DNA from: Acinetobacter brisouioides
GTDB lineage: Bacteria > Pseudomonadota > Gammaproteobacteria > Pseudomonadales > Moraxellaceae
Length of the DNA: 64,000 bases
Direction of reading: 5' to 3'
Assembly: GCF_004331075.1 (NCBI RefSeq)
Contig: NZ_SJNX01000003.1
Coordinates: forward strand, 124,001 to 188,000
The position numbers and the translations under genes are program-made. The notes under the pieces were generated by a model. It saw nothing but the letters and a program-made list of their open reading frames with translations. It was not told where the DNA came from and ran no database searches. This document shows positions 18,168 through 30,929 of the stretch, piece after piece; position 1 is the first letter of the stretch, and the number at the start of each line of letters is the position of its first letter.

Positions 18168-19379
18168 ATGCCCACTTCCGTGGTCTCAGAACATCAATCT
18201 CCCTCAACTCAAGGCAGTTGGCTTGCCATTTTGACAGTTGCAATTGCTGCCTTTGTACTGGTCACCAGTGAATTTTTACCTGTAGGCGTACTCAATAATG
18301 TCGCCAGTGATTTACAGATTTCAACGGGTACAGCGGGTTTGGTCATTACTTTACCTGGCGTCATGGCAGCGCTGGCAGCACCGCTATTGCCTGTTTGGTT
18401 TAAGCGACTCGATCGACGTTATGTGCTCATTGTATTGACTGCGATTATGGTAATAGCCAACAGCATTACCGCATTTGCCAGCAATTTTCATATTTTGCTG
18501 CTCAGCCGTCTGATTTTAGGTATTGCGATTGGCGGATTCTGGGCAACGGCGATTGCCTTGAGTGGCAAACTTGCACCCGCCCAACTCCCGATTGCCAAAG
18601 CCACTGCCGTGGTCATGACAGGCGTGACTTTTGCAACCGTGCTAGGTGTACCGATTGGTACATGGCTCAGTGGTTTATATGGCTGGCGCAGTGCGTTTGC
18701 CATCAATGCAGGGATCGGTTTTTTGGTGCTAATTTTACAAATGCTGTGCTTGCCCAAACTGTTGCCCGAATCCGCGATTCGTTTTACTGACTTGCCCGCG
18801 CTGCTACGTGTCAGTAAGGCGCGTCGCGGGATTGTGATTATTCTATTAATCGGTCTGGCACATTTTTGTGCTTATAGCTATCTGGCACCATTTTTTAAAC
18901 ACATTGCAGGTTTTAACAGTGCGACGATTGGCAGCCTACTACTGCTATACGGCATTGCAGGGATTTTTGGCAATGCTTTTGCAGGCTATAGTGGCAACCT
19001 CAATATTCGCTATACCCTCGCCTTTGTAGGTTTGTGTTTTGCCATCGTATTTTTTAGTTTTCCTGTATTTGCCGTGCATCTGTCTGGCGCGTTGGTCTTG
19101 ACCGCACTCTGGGGCTTTGCTTTTGGAGCATTTCCGACGACAGCCAATATCTGGATGTTCTTGCATGCAGGCGATGCGGTAGAAAAAGGTATGCCGTTAT
19201 TTGTTGGCATGTTTCAGGTCATGATTGCCGTGGGTTCATTATTTGGCGGAATGGTGGTTGACCACTATAATGAAACTACGCTGATTTATAGTGTCCTGAG
19301 TTTCATTGTCTTGGCACTAATTGCCTTATTTACCCTCACTCGAGGCCTGAATAATCCTAAAATGACCTGCGAATCCTAA
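18168..19379 (+). CDS. MFS exporter, DHA1 type (NepI/AraJ-like)
   Basis: A 403-residue major facilitator with 12 predicted helices. SEFLPVGVLNNVASDLQIS in helix 1/loop, the motif-A-like KRLDRRYVL segment, and RLILGIAIGGFWATAIALSGKLAP strongly resemble drug:H+ antiporter-1 members such as NepI, AraJ and YdhP. The exported compound is not evident; relatives export purine ribonucleosides, sugars or drugs. Probably repressed by the divergent TetR protein and followed 10 nt later by an AraC-type gene. Confidence 0.88.
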   Translation: MPTSVVSEHQSPSTQGSWLAILTVAIAAFVLVTSEFLPVGVLNNVASDLQISTGTAGLVITLPGVMAALAAPLLPVWFKRLDRRYVLIVLTAIMVIANSITAFASNFHILLLSRLILGIAIGGFWATAIALSGKLAPAQLPIAKATAVVMTGVTFATVLGVPIGTWLSGLYGWRSAFAINAGIGFLVLILQMLCLPKLLPESAIRFTDLPALLRVSKARRGIVIILLIGLAHFCAYSYLAPFFKHIAGFNSATIGSLLLLYGIAGIFGNAFAGYSGNLNIRYTLAFVGLCFAIVFFSFPVFAVHLSGALVLTALWGFAFGAFPTTANIWMFLHAGDAVEKGMPLFVGMFQVMIAVGSLFGGMVVDHYNETTLIYSVLSFIVLALIALFTLTRGLNNPKMTCES

Positions 19380-19388
19380 AATATTGCT

Positions 19389-20153
19389 ATGAACAATGCA
19401 TCAAATCTCATTCAACTCAATGACATGGTTGAAATCCATGAGTTTTTCTTCCAAGCGAATGACCAGATTTCGATGCATTGCTGTTTATGGGGTGACTTTA
19501 ACTTTAGCCTCGATGGTATTTTGCAACTCCAGATTGGTGATGCGCTGTATTTAGCACCCCCGAATTACGGTTTGTGGCTTCCACCACAGACCGAGCATAG
19601 CTCTATTGCGATTGACCAACAGGTTACCCATTTTATTTGTATCCGAATTCATCCCTATTTAGCCAATAAGCTCAGCCCGCAAACTCAAACTTTGGTCACT
19701 CGACCTTTTTTTCATGCATTAGTAAAAGAAGCCTTACGAATTCAACATAGCCATCCACAGCAGTATCAGCATTTATTGCAAGTCATTTATGACCAGATCT
19801 GCATGGCAGACTGTTATGATCATTATCTGCCACAAACCAGTCATCCTGTATTGCAACCGATTCTGGCACAGTTAAGTGATTCAGCACATTTTCAGCACTC
19901 TATTCAGAAAATCCTTACTGAATTTCGTATGAGCGAACGGCATCTGTTACGTCTGAGTCAACAAGAACTTAAACTGCCCATTTCCGAATGGCGCAACCGC
20001 GCCAAGATTGTTCATGCTGTATCTTTACTGAAACAAGGGCTTGCGATTAAACAAATCGCCTACCTACTGGGGTTTCGGCATAGTTCTAGTTTTATTACGT
20101 TTTTTAAGCGTTATTTAGGCAAAACACCTGTGGAAATGCGCCTTGAACATTAG
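19389..20153 (+). CDS. AraC-family transcriptional regulator
   Basis: 254 residues. The N-terminal cupin-like sensor includes HCCLWGDFNFSLDGILQLQIGDALYLAPPNYGLWLPPQTEHS. The C-terminal double helix-turn-helix runs from ILTEFRMSERHLLRLSQQELKLPISEWRNRAKIVHAVSLL to IKQIAYLLGFRHSSSFITFFKRYLGKTPVEMR, the AraC signature. It starts 10 nt after the MFS stop, so it is probably in the same transcript. Its targets may include the exporter; effector unknown. Confidence 0.9.
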   Translation: MNNASNLIQLNDMVEIHEFFFQANDQISMHCCLWGDFNFSLDGILQLQIGDALYLAPPNYGLWLPPQTEHSSIAIDQQVTHFICIRIHPYLANKLSPQTQTLVTRPFFHALVKEALRIQHSHPQQYQHLLQVIYDQICMADCYDHYLPQTSHPVLQPILAQLSDSAHFQHSIQKILTEFRMSERHLLRLSQQELKLPISEWRNRAKIVHAVSLLKQGLAIKQIAYLLGFRHSSSFITFFKRYLGKTPVEMRLEH

Positions 20154-20223
20154 TCACGCAAATCTACTTGTCTTTCATAAAAAATCATTTTAAAACATAA
20201 CTCTACTTTTTAAGGATATGATG

Positions 20224-20769
20224 ATGAGCCAGTCAATTTTGGATATTCCTGTAAACACTATTACAGGTGAAGAAACTACGCTTGCAACCTACCAAGGCAA
20301 GGTACTTTTAGTGGTCAATGTCGCTTCAAAATGCGGCTTAACCCCACAATATGAAGGTCTGGAAAAACTGTATCAGGCAAAAAAAGCTAAAGGTTTAGAA
20401 ATTTTAGGTTTCCCAGCCAACAACTTTTTGGCACAAGAGCCAGGCAGCAACGAAGAAATTCAAAAATTCTGTTCCCTGAACTACCATGTCGACTTTCCAC
20501 TGTTTGCCAAAATTTCAGTTGCAGGTGAAGATAAGCATCCATTGTATCAAGCACTAATTTCGGCACAGCCTGAGCGTATTGGCGAAGGCCCTTGGTGGAA
20601 AGATTTGGTCGACTACGGCTTAACACCAAACCCAAAACCTGAAATTTTATGGAACTTTGAAAAATTCCTAATTGGCAAAAATGGTGACGTTATCGCACGT
20701 TTCGCTCCAGACATTACTGCGGATGACCCACGTATTGTCAGTGCTATTGAAGCTGAACTTGCCAAATAA
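20224..20769 (+). CDS. Glutathione peroxidase family thiol peroxidase
   Basis: 181 residues reducing peroxides. The family blocks are complete: LVVNVASKCGLTPQYEGLE with the peroxidatic Cys, LGFPANNFLAQEPGSNEEI with the Gln, and ILWNFEKFLIGKNGDV with the Trp-Asn of the catalytic tetrad. The nucleophile is Cys, not selenocysteine, so the reductant may be thioredoxin or glutathione. ATG 20224 (third of three consecutive ATGs) is chosen because AAGGA is 7 nt upstream of it but too close to 20218. Confidence 0.92.
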   Translation: MSQSILDIPVNTITGEETTLATYQGKVLLVVNVASKCGLTPQYEGLEKLYQAKKAKGLEILGFPANNFLAQEPGSNEEIQKFCSLNYHVDFPLFAKISVAGEDKHPLYQALISAQPERIGEGPWWKDLVDYGLTPNPKPEILWNFEKFLIGKNGDVIARFAPDITADDPRIVSAIEAELAK

Positions 20770-20989
20770 GCATTCGGATGGAGTAAACTCTTCACGGGTT
20801 TACTCTACTTTTTACTGATTTATGTTTTCATAAATACTAAGCAATTTATCTAAGTTTACATTTCGCAGGCAAGTTTTCATGGTCTGTTCATGGTTTTAAA
20901 ACTGTTCCAACAAAATCTTCATTCGCGCCTACCACAAATCTGTTTAAATAAAATGGTCGAAACAACAGCAATAACAAGTGGAGAATTTT

Positions 20990-21286
20990 ATGAAACGTTT
21001 AGTTCAAGGAATCATTTTATCTTTATCTGCAACCTTAGCTGCAGGGTCAGTGTTTGCTCATCCAGATGACCCTCACTATGTCAAACAAACCGTTACAACA
21101 ACTGAATGGCGAGTTGGTCATGCTGTACCGCCAGAGCATTTCAGACGTGCACATGCTGTAGATTACCGTCACTATAAAAGATTACATCACCCTGCACGCC
21201 ATCAACAATGGTATCAAGTGAACCCACATAAATACGTTTTGGTAAACACTGACAACCATCGCGTGATTAAAGTGGTTCATCGTTAA
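20990..21286 (+). CDS. RcnB-like small periplasmic protein
   Basis: 98 residues with a signal peptide (MKRLVQGIILSLSATLAAGS, through residue 22, VFA) and a His/Tyr/Arg-rich mature part: WRVGHAVPPEHFRRAHAVDYRHYKRLHHP and a tail WYQVNPHKYVLVNTDNHRVIKVV. The PPxHxxxxxxVDYRHYxRLxxPxxxxQW pattern is that of RcnB, a periplasmic nickel/cobalt homeostasis protein in E. coli. Metal binding here is inferred only from the histidines. ATG 20990 is preceded by GTGGAGAATTTT. A terminator follows. Confidence 0.8.
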   Translation: MKRLVQGIILSLSATLAAGSVFAHPDDPHYVKQTVTTTEWRVGHAVPPEHFRRAHAVDYRHYKRLHHPARHQQWYQVNPHKYVLVNTDNHRVIKVVHR

Positions 21287-21296
21287 TTTCAGGCAC

Positions 21297-21326
21297 AAAA
21301 AAGAGGGCATCTGCCCTCTTTTTATT
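21297..21326. terminator. Bidirectional intrinsic terminator
   Basis: AAAAAAGAGGGCA/TGCCCTCTTTTT stem, A- and T-flanked, between the convergent RcnB-like gene and adhP. The arms are nearly the same as in the terminator at 12323. Confidence 0.9.
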
Positions 21327-21335
21327 GCTTCTGAT

Positions 21336-22367
21336 TTATAAAGCTAAATCAATCACAATACGCCCATCAATCTTGCCATGTTCCATCCGCTCAAAAATAT
21401 CATTAATATTTTCAAGTGGTTCAACGCTAATATGTGCTTTGACCTTGCCGCGTGCTGCAATATCTAGCGCCTCTTTTAAGTCCAAACGCGTTCCCACAAT
21501 CGAACCGCGCACGGTAATTCCCTCCAGTACCATATCAAAAATCGACAGATCAAATTTACCTGGTGGCAGACCGTTCAAGACCATTGTGCCACCACGACGC
21601 ACAATCGAAACTGCCTGTTCAAAGGCTTTTGGAGAAACTGCCGTTACCAGCACACCATGACACCCCTCCCCTGAAGCTTTTAGAACTTCCTCTTTGACAT
21701 TCACTTTCAGGGCATTAATCCCCACATCTGCACCCAGTTCTTTTGCCAATGCAAGTTTTGAATCATCTACATCAATCGCAATAACATTGAAGCCCATGGT
21801 TTTGGCATATTGAATCGCAACATGCCCCAAGCCACCAATCCCTGAAATGGCAACCCAGTCTCCTGTTTTGGCTTCGGTCATTTTCAAACCTTTGTACACG
21901 GTCACACCTGCACACAAAATTGGCGCAATTTCAAACAGATCGACACCTTCAGGAATCACGCCGACATAATCACCATCGGCAAGGCAGTATTCTGCAAAAC
22001 TGCCATTTACCGAATAACCTGAATTTTGCTGTTTCTTACACAAGGTTTCCCAACCTGCATAACAATGATCACAATGCCCACAAGCCGAATACAGCCACGG
22101 AATTCCTACTTTATCACCCACTTTCAAATGAGTAATGCCTTCCCCGACTTCCACAACCTCTCCTACACCTTCATGCCCAGGAATAAACGGAACCGTCGGT
22201 TTGATCGGCCAGTCGCCATGCATAGCATGCAGATCAGTATGGCAAACACCCGTCGCAATAACTTTGACCAAGACTTTACCTGCGCTCACTTTCGGAATCG
22301 CGACCTCTTGAATTTCTAAGGGTTGATTAAATGCTGTCACCACAGCGGCTTTCATTGTGCTTCCCAT
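21336..22367 (-). CDS. adhP: Zinc-dependent alcohol dehydrogenase AdhP
   Basis: NAD-dependent oxidation of ethanol and other primary alcohols. The 343 residues contain the catalytic zinc ligands in [15 protein letters not shown] and [12 protein letters not shown], the structural-zinc cysteines in [16 protein letters not shown], and the nucleotide motif [15 protein letters not shown]. Length and sequence fit AdhP. ATG 22367 follows AAGGAGAATAAC, a strong ribosome site. An AGAATCATTCT palindrome lies about 55 nt upstream, of unknown meaning. Confidence 0.93.
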   Translation of the reverse strand: MGSTMKAAVVTAFNQPLEIQEVAIPKVSAGKVLVKVIATGVCHTDLHAMHGDWPIKPTVPFIPGHEGVGEVVEVGEGITHLKVGDKVGIPWLYSACGHCDHCYAGWETLCKKQQNSGYSVNGSFAEYCLADGDYVGVIPEGVDLFEIAPILCAGVTVYKGLKMTEAKTGDWVAISGIGGLGHVAIQYAKTMGFNVIAIDVDDSKLALAKELGADVGINALKVNVKEEVLKASGEGCHGVLVTAVSPKAFEQAVSIVRRGGTMVLNGLPPGKFDLSIFDMVLEGITVRGSIVGTRLDLKEALDIAARGKVKAHISVEPLENINDIFERMEHGKIDGRIVIDLAL

Positions 22368-22603
22368 GTTATTCTCCTTATTATTTCTATTGATGAAAAT
22401 GACTATTATGAGCTAAATTTAAGAATCATTCTCATCTATAAAATAAAATGACATAGGTAGGTACTTGGTAGGTTTTATGTAATGTAAAATTGTGTTTTTT
22501 AGAATTGATCTAAACAACGAAAGTCCTTTTTAAATAGTCAGTTAGAAGATCATTGATAATAATCATGGCTCTGATCTCCTCATACCTAACATGTAAATCA
22601 TAT

Positions 22604-23059
22604 ATGCAACTTATTCTTTTTATTGGTATTCAGGCTGCTGGAAAGTCTACATTTTATCAACAATATTTTTATCATACGCATTTGCGCATTAATCTGGACA
22701 TGCTCAAAACCCGTCATCGGGAAAATATCATTTTTGAAGCTTGTCTTGCCTCAAAAACCAAATGTGTGGTTGATAACACCAACGTCAGCATCGAAGATCG
22801 TGCCCGTTATATTCAACGCGCACAGCAGGCAGGGTTTCAGATTTTGGCTTATTACTTTGAAACAGCACTGAGTCACGCCTTAGAACGCAATGCCCAGCGA
22901 CAAGGCAAAGCCAGAATACCCGACCAAGGCGTACATGCTACACATCGACGTTTACAAATCCCACAGCTTAGTGAAGGATTTGATGAAATTTATAAGGTGA
23001 AAATCAGCACACAAGGGCAATTTTCCATTCAATTGATAGCTGATCAATCGCAAGTTTAA
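22604..23059 (+). CDS. P-loop kinase-like AAA protein
   Basis: 151 residues. Walker A is at the very N-terminus (LFIGIQAAGKSTFYQQYFY). RINLDMLKTRHREN and VVDNTNVSIEDRARYI follow, characteristic of the predicted kinases related to polynucleotide kinase (Pnk-like AAA_33), and then the lid-type RNAQRQGKARIPDQGV. The substrate is unknown. ATG 22604 is chosen on family start; ATG 22565 and TTG 22553 are alternatives, none with a clear ribosome site. The 3' end overlaps the convergent gene by 4 nt. Confidence 0.7.
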   Translation: MQLILFIGIQAAGKSTFYQQYFYHTHLRINLDMLKTRHRENIIFEACLASKTKCVVDNTNVSIEDRARYIQRAQQAGFQILAYYFETALSHALERNAQRQGKARIPDQGVHATHRRLQIPQLSEGFDEIYKVKISTQGQFSIQLIADQSQV

Positions 23060-23361
23060 TCGGGCTTTTGTGCTTCGCGCCATTGTTTAAATGCAGCAAA
23101 CATCGCTGCCGCTTCTGCGGCTGTCGCTTCATGCTGTTGCATAAAAGAAAAATCACCCCGAAAAACTGCTGCAATAACCTGCTTAGCTAACTCAACAATA
23201 CTGTCACGCCCCTGCCGTTGATAAGCTTCGATCTGCTGTGCAGTTAAATGCAGATCCCAATTATAAGTTACAGCGCTATTATCCACGCTCACGCTCAAAT
23301 ACAGTTGTTGTTGGTCTTGGTATAATTCCCAAAAATGCGGTTCTATTTCAATGAGTTTCAT
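23056..23361 (-). CDS. Conserved small hypothetical protein
   Basis: 101 residues, not recognised. It contains a beta-rich start (FWELYQDQQQLYLSVSVDNSAVTYNWDLHLT) and an alpha-helical rest with an Ala/Gln/Glu-rich helix (QQHEATAAEAAAMFAAFKQWREAQ). No signal peptide or membrane segment. ATG 23361 follows AGGTAGAAC. Not obviously linked to its neighbours. Confidence 0.65.
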   Translation of the reverse strand: MKLIEIEPHFWELYQDQQQLYLSVSVDNSAVTYNWDLHLTAQQIEAYQRQGRDSIVELAKQVIAAVFRGDFSFMQQHEATAAEAAAMFAAFKQWREAQKPD

Positions 23362-23554
23362 AAAGTTCTACCTGACAGCGCTCATTTCTTTTATAACATA
23401 AAAAAGAGCAGATACAGGCACGACCTTGGCATAGCATCGGATGAATCGAAATGAGTATTTAAAGCATGACCAACAGAGCATTAGCATGCAATTTAACGAA
23501 TGAAATACGCATGACACTACAATAAAACTGTCCATGCTTTACTTAAATTTCCAT

Positions 23555-23585
23555 AAAAAAAGCCACTCTTTCGAGTGGCTTTTTC
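23555..23585. terminator. Terminator of the atp operon
   Basis: AAAAAAGCCACTC/GAGTGGCTTTTT stem with a TTTC loop, 17 nt after the atpC stop. On the minus strand it ends in a T run. Confidence 0.92.
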
Positions 23586-23601
23586 AATCTCAAACCGTCT
23601 C

Positions 23602-24021
23602 TTATTGAGCGCGGTTTTTGATTTTACGGATAGTTTCAAGCTGAGCCGCAGTTTCTGCAAGTGCAGCCAATGCAGCAGCCGAGTCCAAATCACTTTTTTG
23701 GTTGGCAAGCAATTGTTCAGCGTTTTTACGCGCTTCCATAATTGCAGCTTCATCCAAGTTGTCAGCACGGATTGCAGTATCTGCAAGAACCGTAATGACA
23801 TGCGGTTGAACTTCTAACACACCACCTGATACATAGACAATTTCTTCTGTACCATTTTCCAACTGAACACGAATCGGTCCTGGTTGAAGCAAAGTTACAA
23901 GTGGAGCATGACCAGGCATAATACCCAATTCACCACCTGCACCTTTCGCGATAAGCATAGTCACAGCGCCAGAGTAAATAGACTCTTTAACACTTACGAC
24001 ATCACATTGCATAGTCGCCAT
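23602..24021 (-). CDS. atpC: ATP synthase epsilon subunit
   Basis: 139 residues. The N-terminal beta-sandwich (MQCDVVSVKESIYSGAVTMLIAKGAGGELGIMPGHAPLVTLL) and C-terminal helical hairpin are those of F1 epsilon, which couples gamma rotation and inhibits ATP hydrolysis. Last gene of the atp operon, 17 nt after atpD, followed by the operon terminator. Confidence 0.97.
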   Translation of the reverse strand: MATMQCDVVSVKESIYSGAVTMLIAKGAGGELGIMPGHAPLVTLLQPGPIRVQLENGTEEIVYVSGGVLEVQPHVITVLADTAIRADNLDEAAIMEARKNAEQLLANQKSDLDSAAALAALAETAAQLETIRKIKNRAQ

Positions 24022-24038
24022 GAGATGATCTCCTTAAA

Positions 24039-25448
<1,410 letters not shown>

Positions 25449-25462
25449 TCAAACTAATAATG

Positions 25463-26332
25463 TTAAACGGCAGCGGCACCACCAACGATCTCAGAAATTT
25501 CCTGAGTAATCGCGGCTTGACGCAGCTTGTTATAAATAAGTTGTAGGCTCTTGATAAGGTCACCCGCATTGTCGGTTGCAGCTTTCATTGCGACCATACG
25601 TGCAGATTGCTCACAAGCAATGTTTTCAATCACGCCTTGATAAACCATAGACTCGATATAGCGAACCAATAAACCATTTAACAGCTCTTCAGCTTCTGGT
25701 TCATAAATATAGTCCCAACCGTATTGACGGTTCAGGCTCTCGTCCGTATCAGCCGCAGCCAAAGGAACAAGTTGTTCAACTTTTTGATTTTGAGTCATGG
25801 CATTGACAAAGCCGTTGGATACGAGATAAATACGATCTAATTCGCCTTTATCAAACGCATCTAACATCACTTGTACAGAACCAGATAACTGCTCAAGACT
25901 TGGCGCATCGCCTACGTTCGTAGTTGCACCAAGCACTTTACCGCCGTAGTTTTTAAAAAACGAAACCGCTTTTTGACCAATTAAAGCAAATTGAACTTCA
26001 ATTGACTGCTCTTGTTGTTGTTGTACGTGTTTAACAACTTTTTTGAACAAGTTAATGTTCAAACCACCTGCCAAACCACGATCTGAAGACACAATGATAT
26101 AGCCAACGCGTTTTACTGGACGTTCAACCATATAACGGTGTTTATATTCAGGATTCGCTTGTACCAAATGAGCAATTACACGGTGCATATTTTCGGCATA
26201 CGGACGGCCTTGAGCCATGCGCTCTTGCGCACGACGCATCTTAGAAGCTGCTACCATTTGCATCGCGCGAGTAATCTTTTGCGTGCTCTTGATACTAGCT
26301 ACTTTGGCGCGAATTTCTTTTAAATTTGCCAT
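25463..26332 (-). CDS. atpG: ATP synthase gamma subunit
   Basis: 289 residues. The rotor shaft's N-terminal helix ([36 protein letters not shown]) and C-terminal coiled-coil partner ([30 protein letters not shown]) match F1 gamma. Located between atpA and atpD as usual. Confidence 0.97.
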   Translation of the reverse strand: MANLKEIRAKVASIKSTQKITRAMQMVAASKMRRAQERMAQGRPYAENMHRVIAHLVQANPEYKHRYMVERPVKRVGYIIVSSDRGLAGGLNINLFKKVVKHVQQQQEQSIEVQFALIGQKAVSFFKNYGGKVLGATTNVGDAPSLEQLSGSVQVMLDAFDKGELDRIYLVSNGFVNAMTQNQKVEQLVPLAAADTDESLNRQYGWDYIYEPEAEELLNGLLVRYIESMVYQGVIENIACEQSARMVAMKAATDNAGDLIKSLQLIYNKLRQAAITQEISEIVGGAAAV

Positions 26333-26409
26333 ACGCTTAACCTAGTATTCGAAAGCTCTTTCGAGCTTCCGAAGGTTGATCCGTGAACCAAACCTAACTA
26401 AGACTGAAC

Positions 26410-27954
26410 TTAGTAAGTTTGAGTCGCTTTAAAGCTTTCAATACCTGCTTTGATTGCAGCTTCGATGTCTTTGTTATAATCACCAGTTTCATCGATTTTT
26501 TGCATTAACGCAGCATTTTCTGAACGGAAGTAAGCAATAAGCGCAGCATCAAATGCAACGATTTTCTTCACTTCAACATCAGCCATATAGCCTTCGTTAG
26601 ATGCATAAATTGAAACAGCTTGGTCAGCGATTGAGTAAGGAGCATATTGTTTTTGCTTCATTAACTCAGTTACACGTTGACCATGTTCAAGTTGCTTACG
26701 AGTTGCTTCGTCAAGATCAGAAGCGAACTGAGCAAATGCTGCCAATTCACGGTATTGCGCCAAAGCAGTACGGATACCACCAGACAATTTTTTGATGATC
26801 TTAGTTTGAGCAGAACCACCAACACGCGATACAGAAATACCCGCGTTCACCGCAGGACGAATACCTGCGTTGAATAATGAAGTTTCTAAGAAGATCTGAC
26901 CATCTGTAATCGAAATTACGTTGGTTGGTACGAATGCAGATACGTCACCGGCTTGAGTTTCAATAATCGGCAATGCAGTTAATGAACCAGTTTGGCCTTT
27001 AACTTCACCGTTAGTGAATTTCTCAACGTAGTCAGCAGATACACGTGAAGCACGTTCAAGAAGACGTGAGTGTAAATAGAATACGTCACCAGGATATGCT
27101 TCACGACCTGGTGGGCGACGTAAAAGCAATGAAATTTGACGATACGCAACAGCTTGTTTAGACAAGTCATCATAAATGATCAACGCATCTTCACCGCGGT
27201 CACGGAAATATTCGCCCATTGTACAACCAGAATATGGAGCCAAATACAACATTGCTGCTGGATCGGCTGCCGCAGCTGCGACAACAGTGGTGTACGCCAT
27301 AGCACCAGTTTCTTCAAGCTTGCGTACAACGTTAGCGATAGTCGATTGTTTTTGACCAATTGCTACGTATACACACTTAATGCCAGAATTTTTCTGAGCG
27401 ATGATCGCATCGATCGCCATTGCTGTTTTACCAGTTTGACGGTCACCAATGATCAACTCACGTTGACCACGACCCACAGGGATCATTGTATCTACTGATT
27501 TATAACCAGTTTGTACAGGTTGATCCACTGATTGACGCCAAATTACACCTGGTGCTACTTTTTCAACAGCATCAGTTAATTTTGCATCAATTGGGCCTTT
27601 ACCATCAATTGGGTTACCCAAAGCATCTACGACACGACCTAAAAGTTCTGGACCAACCGGAACTTCTAATACACGGCCTGTACAACGAGCTTTTTGACCT
27701 TCTTGAAGGCTTAAGTAGTTACCTAAAACAACGACGCCCACTGAATCCTGTTCTAGGTTCAGTGCCATACCAAATAAGCCGCCGTCGAATTCGATCATTT
27801 CACCGTACATTGCATCAGCAAGGCCGTGAATACGCACAATACCGTCGGATACCATAACAATGGTACCTTCGTTTTTAGCGGTCGCGCTGGTGTCCAGATC
27901 GCCGATACGCTGTTTAATGAGCGCACTGATCTCGGATGGATTCAGTTGTTGCAT
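26410..27954 (-). CDS. atpA: ATP synthase alpha subunit
   Basis: 514-residue non-catalytic nucleotide-binding F1 subunit. Walker [16 protein letters not shown] and the arginine-finger region [13 protein letters not shown] are present. ATG 27954 ([10 protein letters not shown]) follows GAGGTATAGCGCA and is the usual family start; the frame extends five codons to a TTG. Confidence 0.97.
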   Translation of the reverse strand: MQQLNPSEISALIKQRIGDLDTSATAKNEGTIVMVSDGIVRIHGLADAMYGEMIEFDGGLFGMALNLEQDSVGVVVLGNYLSLQEGQKARCTGRVLEVPVGPELLGRVVDALGNPIDGKGPIDAKLTDAVEKVAPGVIWRQSVDQPVQTGYKSVDTMIPVGRGQRELIIGDRQTGKTAMAIDAIIAQKNSGIKCVYVAIGQKQSTIANVVRKLEETGAMAYTTVVAAAAADPAAMLYLAPYSGCTMGEYFRDRGEDALIIYDDLSKQAVAYRQISLLLRRPPGREAYPGDVFYLHSRLLERASRVSADYVEKFTNGEVKGQTGSLTALPIIETQAGDVSAFVPTNVISITDGQIFLETSLFNAGIRPAVNAGISVSRVGGSAQTKIIKKLSGGIRTALAQYRELAAFAQFASDLDEATRKQLEHGQRVTELMKQKQYAPYSIADQAVSIYASNEGYMADVEVKKIVAFDAALIAYFRSENAALMQKIDETGDYNKDIEAAIKAGIESFKATQTY

Positions 27955-27997
27955 TGCGCTATACCTCAATCTTTAATTAGTTCAGTCTTCTATGCAA

Positions 27998-28534
27998 TTA
28001 AGCAAGAAGACGTGTCCGCATTTTTTCAAGCTTGTTAAGCGCAGAATCATCTATCACTTGGTCGCCTGCACGAATAACCACACCCGCAATTAACGCAGGG
28101 TTAACTTCTACAGTTACATCTACTGCAGCTTCAAAGCGTTTTTCTAACGCATGAGCAAGTAATTGTTCTTGTACAGAAGTCAATGGGAATGCTGATTCAA
28201 TCACAACATCCACAGTATTGTTATTCTGTGATTTGAGTTGTTCGTATTCTGCAGCAATTTCAGGAAGCAAAGCCAAACGGCTGTTTTCAGCCAGCAATGT
28301 CAGAAAGTTTGACACTGCCGCTGTTTGGTCTTCACCTAAAATTTTTGCAAAAAGACTAACCTGCTCAGCAGGTGTAAGCTCAGGGCGATTTAAGTAAGCT
28401 GAAAATGCTTCATCTTGCACCGCAGCACTGAGCAAGTTTAATGCATTTGACCAATTGTCAGTTGCACTTTGCTCAGAAGCGTAAGCAAATGCTGCTTTAG
28501 CGTATGGGCGTGCTAACGTCAAGAATTCAGCCAT
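27998..28534 (-). CDS. atpH: ATP synthase delta subunit
   Basis: 178 residues. The helical N-terminal domain ([18 protein letters not shown]) and the C-terminal motif [29 protein letters not shown] are those of the F1 delta stator subunit that joins F1 to subunit b. Between atpF and atpA. Confidence 0.97.
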   Translation of the reverse strand: MAEFLTLARPYAKAAFAYASEQSATDNWSNALNLLSAAVQDEAFSAYLNRPELTPAEQVSLFAKILGEDQTAAVSNFLTLLAENSRLALLPEIAAEYEQLKSQNNNTVDVVIESAFPLTSVQEQLLAHALEKRFEAAVDVTVEVNPALIAGVVIRAGDQVIDDSALNKLEKMRTRLLA

Positions 28535-28546
28535 AATCTGCCTCTC

Positions 28547-29017
28547 TTAAAGTTTAGCAGCCAGCTGAGTCAGCATGGCATTGTGAGCTTCTGCGTCAAC
28601 TTGCTGGTTCAGGATTTTTTCTGCACCAGTAACTGCAAGAGCAGCAACTTGTTGACGTAATTCTTCGCGCGCAGAATTGATTTCTGTATCAACAGCTTCT
28701 TTTGCCTGTTGACGAATACGCTCACCTTCAGCAGATGCTTGAATACGCGCTTCTTCGACCAATTGTGCTGCACGACGGTTCGCTTGTTCGATCAATTGAG
28801 CCGCTTGTGCTTTTGCTGCGTCTAACTCTTGCTTTACTTGTGCTTGCGCATCAGCAAGGTCAGCTTTCGCTTTTTCTGCAGCATTTAAGCCATCAGCGAT
28901 TTTACGCTGACGCTCACTAATCGCATTGATTAGTGGTGGCCATACAAATTTCATGCAGAATGCGACAAACATCGCAAATGCAATTGCTTGACCAATCAAT
29001 GTGAGGTTGATATTCAT
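28547..29017 (-). CDS. atpF: ATP synthase b subunit
   Basis: 156 residues. A single N-terminal membrane helix ([29 protein letters not shown]) is followed by a long Ala/Gln/Glu/Arg-rich helix forming the peripheral stalk. Normal length. Confidence 0.97.
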   Translation of the reverse strand: MNINLTLIGQAIAFAMFVAFCMKFVWPPLINAISERQRKIADGLNAAEKAKADLADAQAQVKQELDAAKAQAAQLIEQANRRAAQLVEEARIQASAEGERIRQQAKEAVDTEINSAREELRQQVAALAVTGAEKILNQQVDAEAHNAMLTQLAAKL

Positions 29018-29055
29018 TGCTATTCCTCAATAGTTTAATTTAGGAATTAAGCTGA

Positions 29056-29373
<318 letters not shown>

Positions 29374-29386
29374 TTAGGCGTTACCA

Positions 29387-30265
<879 letters not shown>

Positions 30266-30360
30266 TCACACCTGGTCAATGTCAATTAATAAAAAGAGAG
30301 ATGAATATCGCACGCTGCTAGATATCTCATCTTGCTCTATATATTCAATTTTTTATGCGC

Positions 30361-30759
30361 CTATACTCGTTTTTGTTGACGTGATACCCACCAAGGAGCA
30401 ACCCACGACATGGCTTGAACGAGAATAAAACCACAAAACAATGCCACCGATGACAACGGCTTAACATTGCTTAAAATCAAAATCAGTCCAACGATCACAA
30501 TAGCAAACTTGCCCATCATGCCTCGATACATATTTGAAAGCACTTGCTTTGAAGCACGCGCTCCCGCAACCCGAAAAGATTGCCAGGCAAAGTAACAATG
30601 TGCCAGCCAACAAACCAGTCCGCCCAAGGCGACGCTTTTGGCTACCACGATGTCTTTAAGCACCCAAGCAATCAAAGTTGCAACAGGTATCGTCAATGCT
30701 TGCAAGAAGACCAAAGCTTTCGCCAATCGTCGGTCAATCATGCGACTTGGTCGGCTCAT
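30361..30759 (-). CDS. atpI: ATP synthase assembly protein AtpI
   Basis: 132-residue membrane protein with four hydrophobic segments (ALVFLQALTIPVATLIAWVL, VALGGLVCWLAHCYFAWQSFRV, FAIVIVGLILIL, VALFCGFILVQAMSWVAPWWV). Position as first gene of the atp operon identifies it; AtpI aids c-ring assembly. A run of eight C lies upstream at 30833-30840. Confidence 0.88.
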   Translation of the reverse strand: MSRPSRMIDRRLAKALVFLQALTIPVATLIAWVLKDIVVAKSVALGGLVCWLAHCYFAWQSFRVAGARASKQVLSNMYRGMMGKFAIVIVGLILILSNVKPLSSVALFCGFILVQAMSWVAPWWVSRQQKRV

Positions 30760-30929
30760 TATTATCCACTCACAGCATAAAAGCTTGACAAGTTAAGCTG
30801 ATGATCGTTTTTAATCGGAGGCATTATAGAGTCCCCCCCCTAAACATGCAATCTTTTCCCGACTTAAGACGTATGATTTTCAAATAATCTATATATTTTT
30901 AATTTCCTATTAAGATTCTCTTAATTTGA

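Noticed and set aside
12323..21326. Nearly identical GAGGGCA/TGCCCTC terminators at 12323 and 21297
   Set aside because: Simple intrinsic terminators of similar sequence; no mobile repeat family or flanking duplication seen.
26341..26370. AAGCTC/GAGCTT hairpin between atpG and atpA
   Set aside because: Short, no T run, inside a translated operon; not called a terminator.
30833..30840. Run of eight C upstream of atpI
   Set aside because: Outside any reading frame; could vary in length, but no role can be supported.
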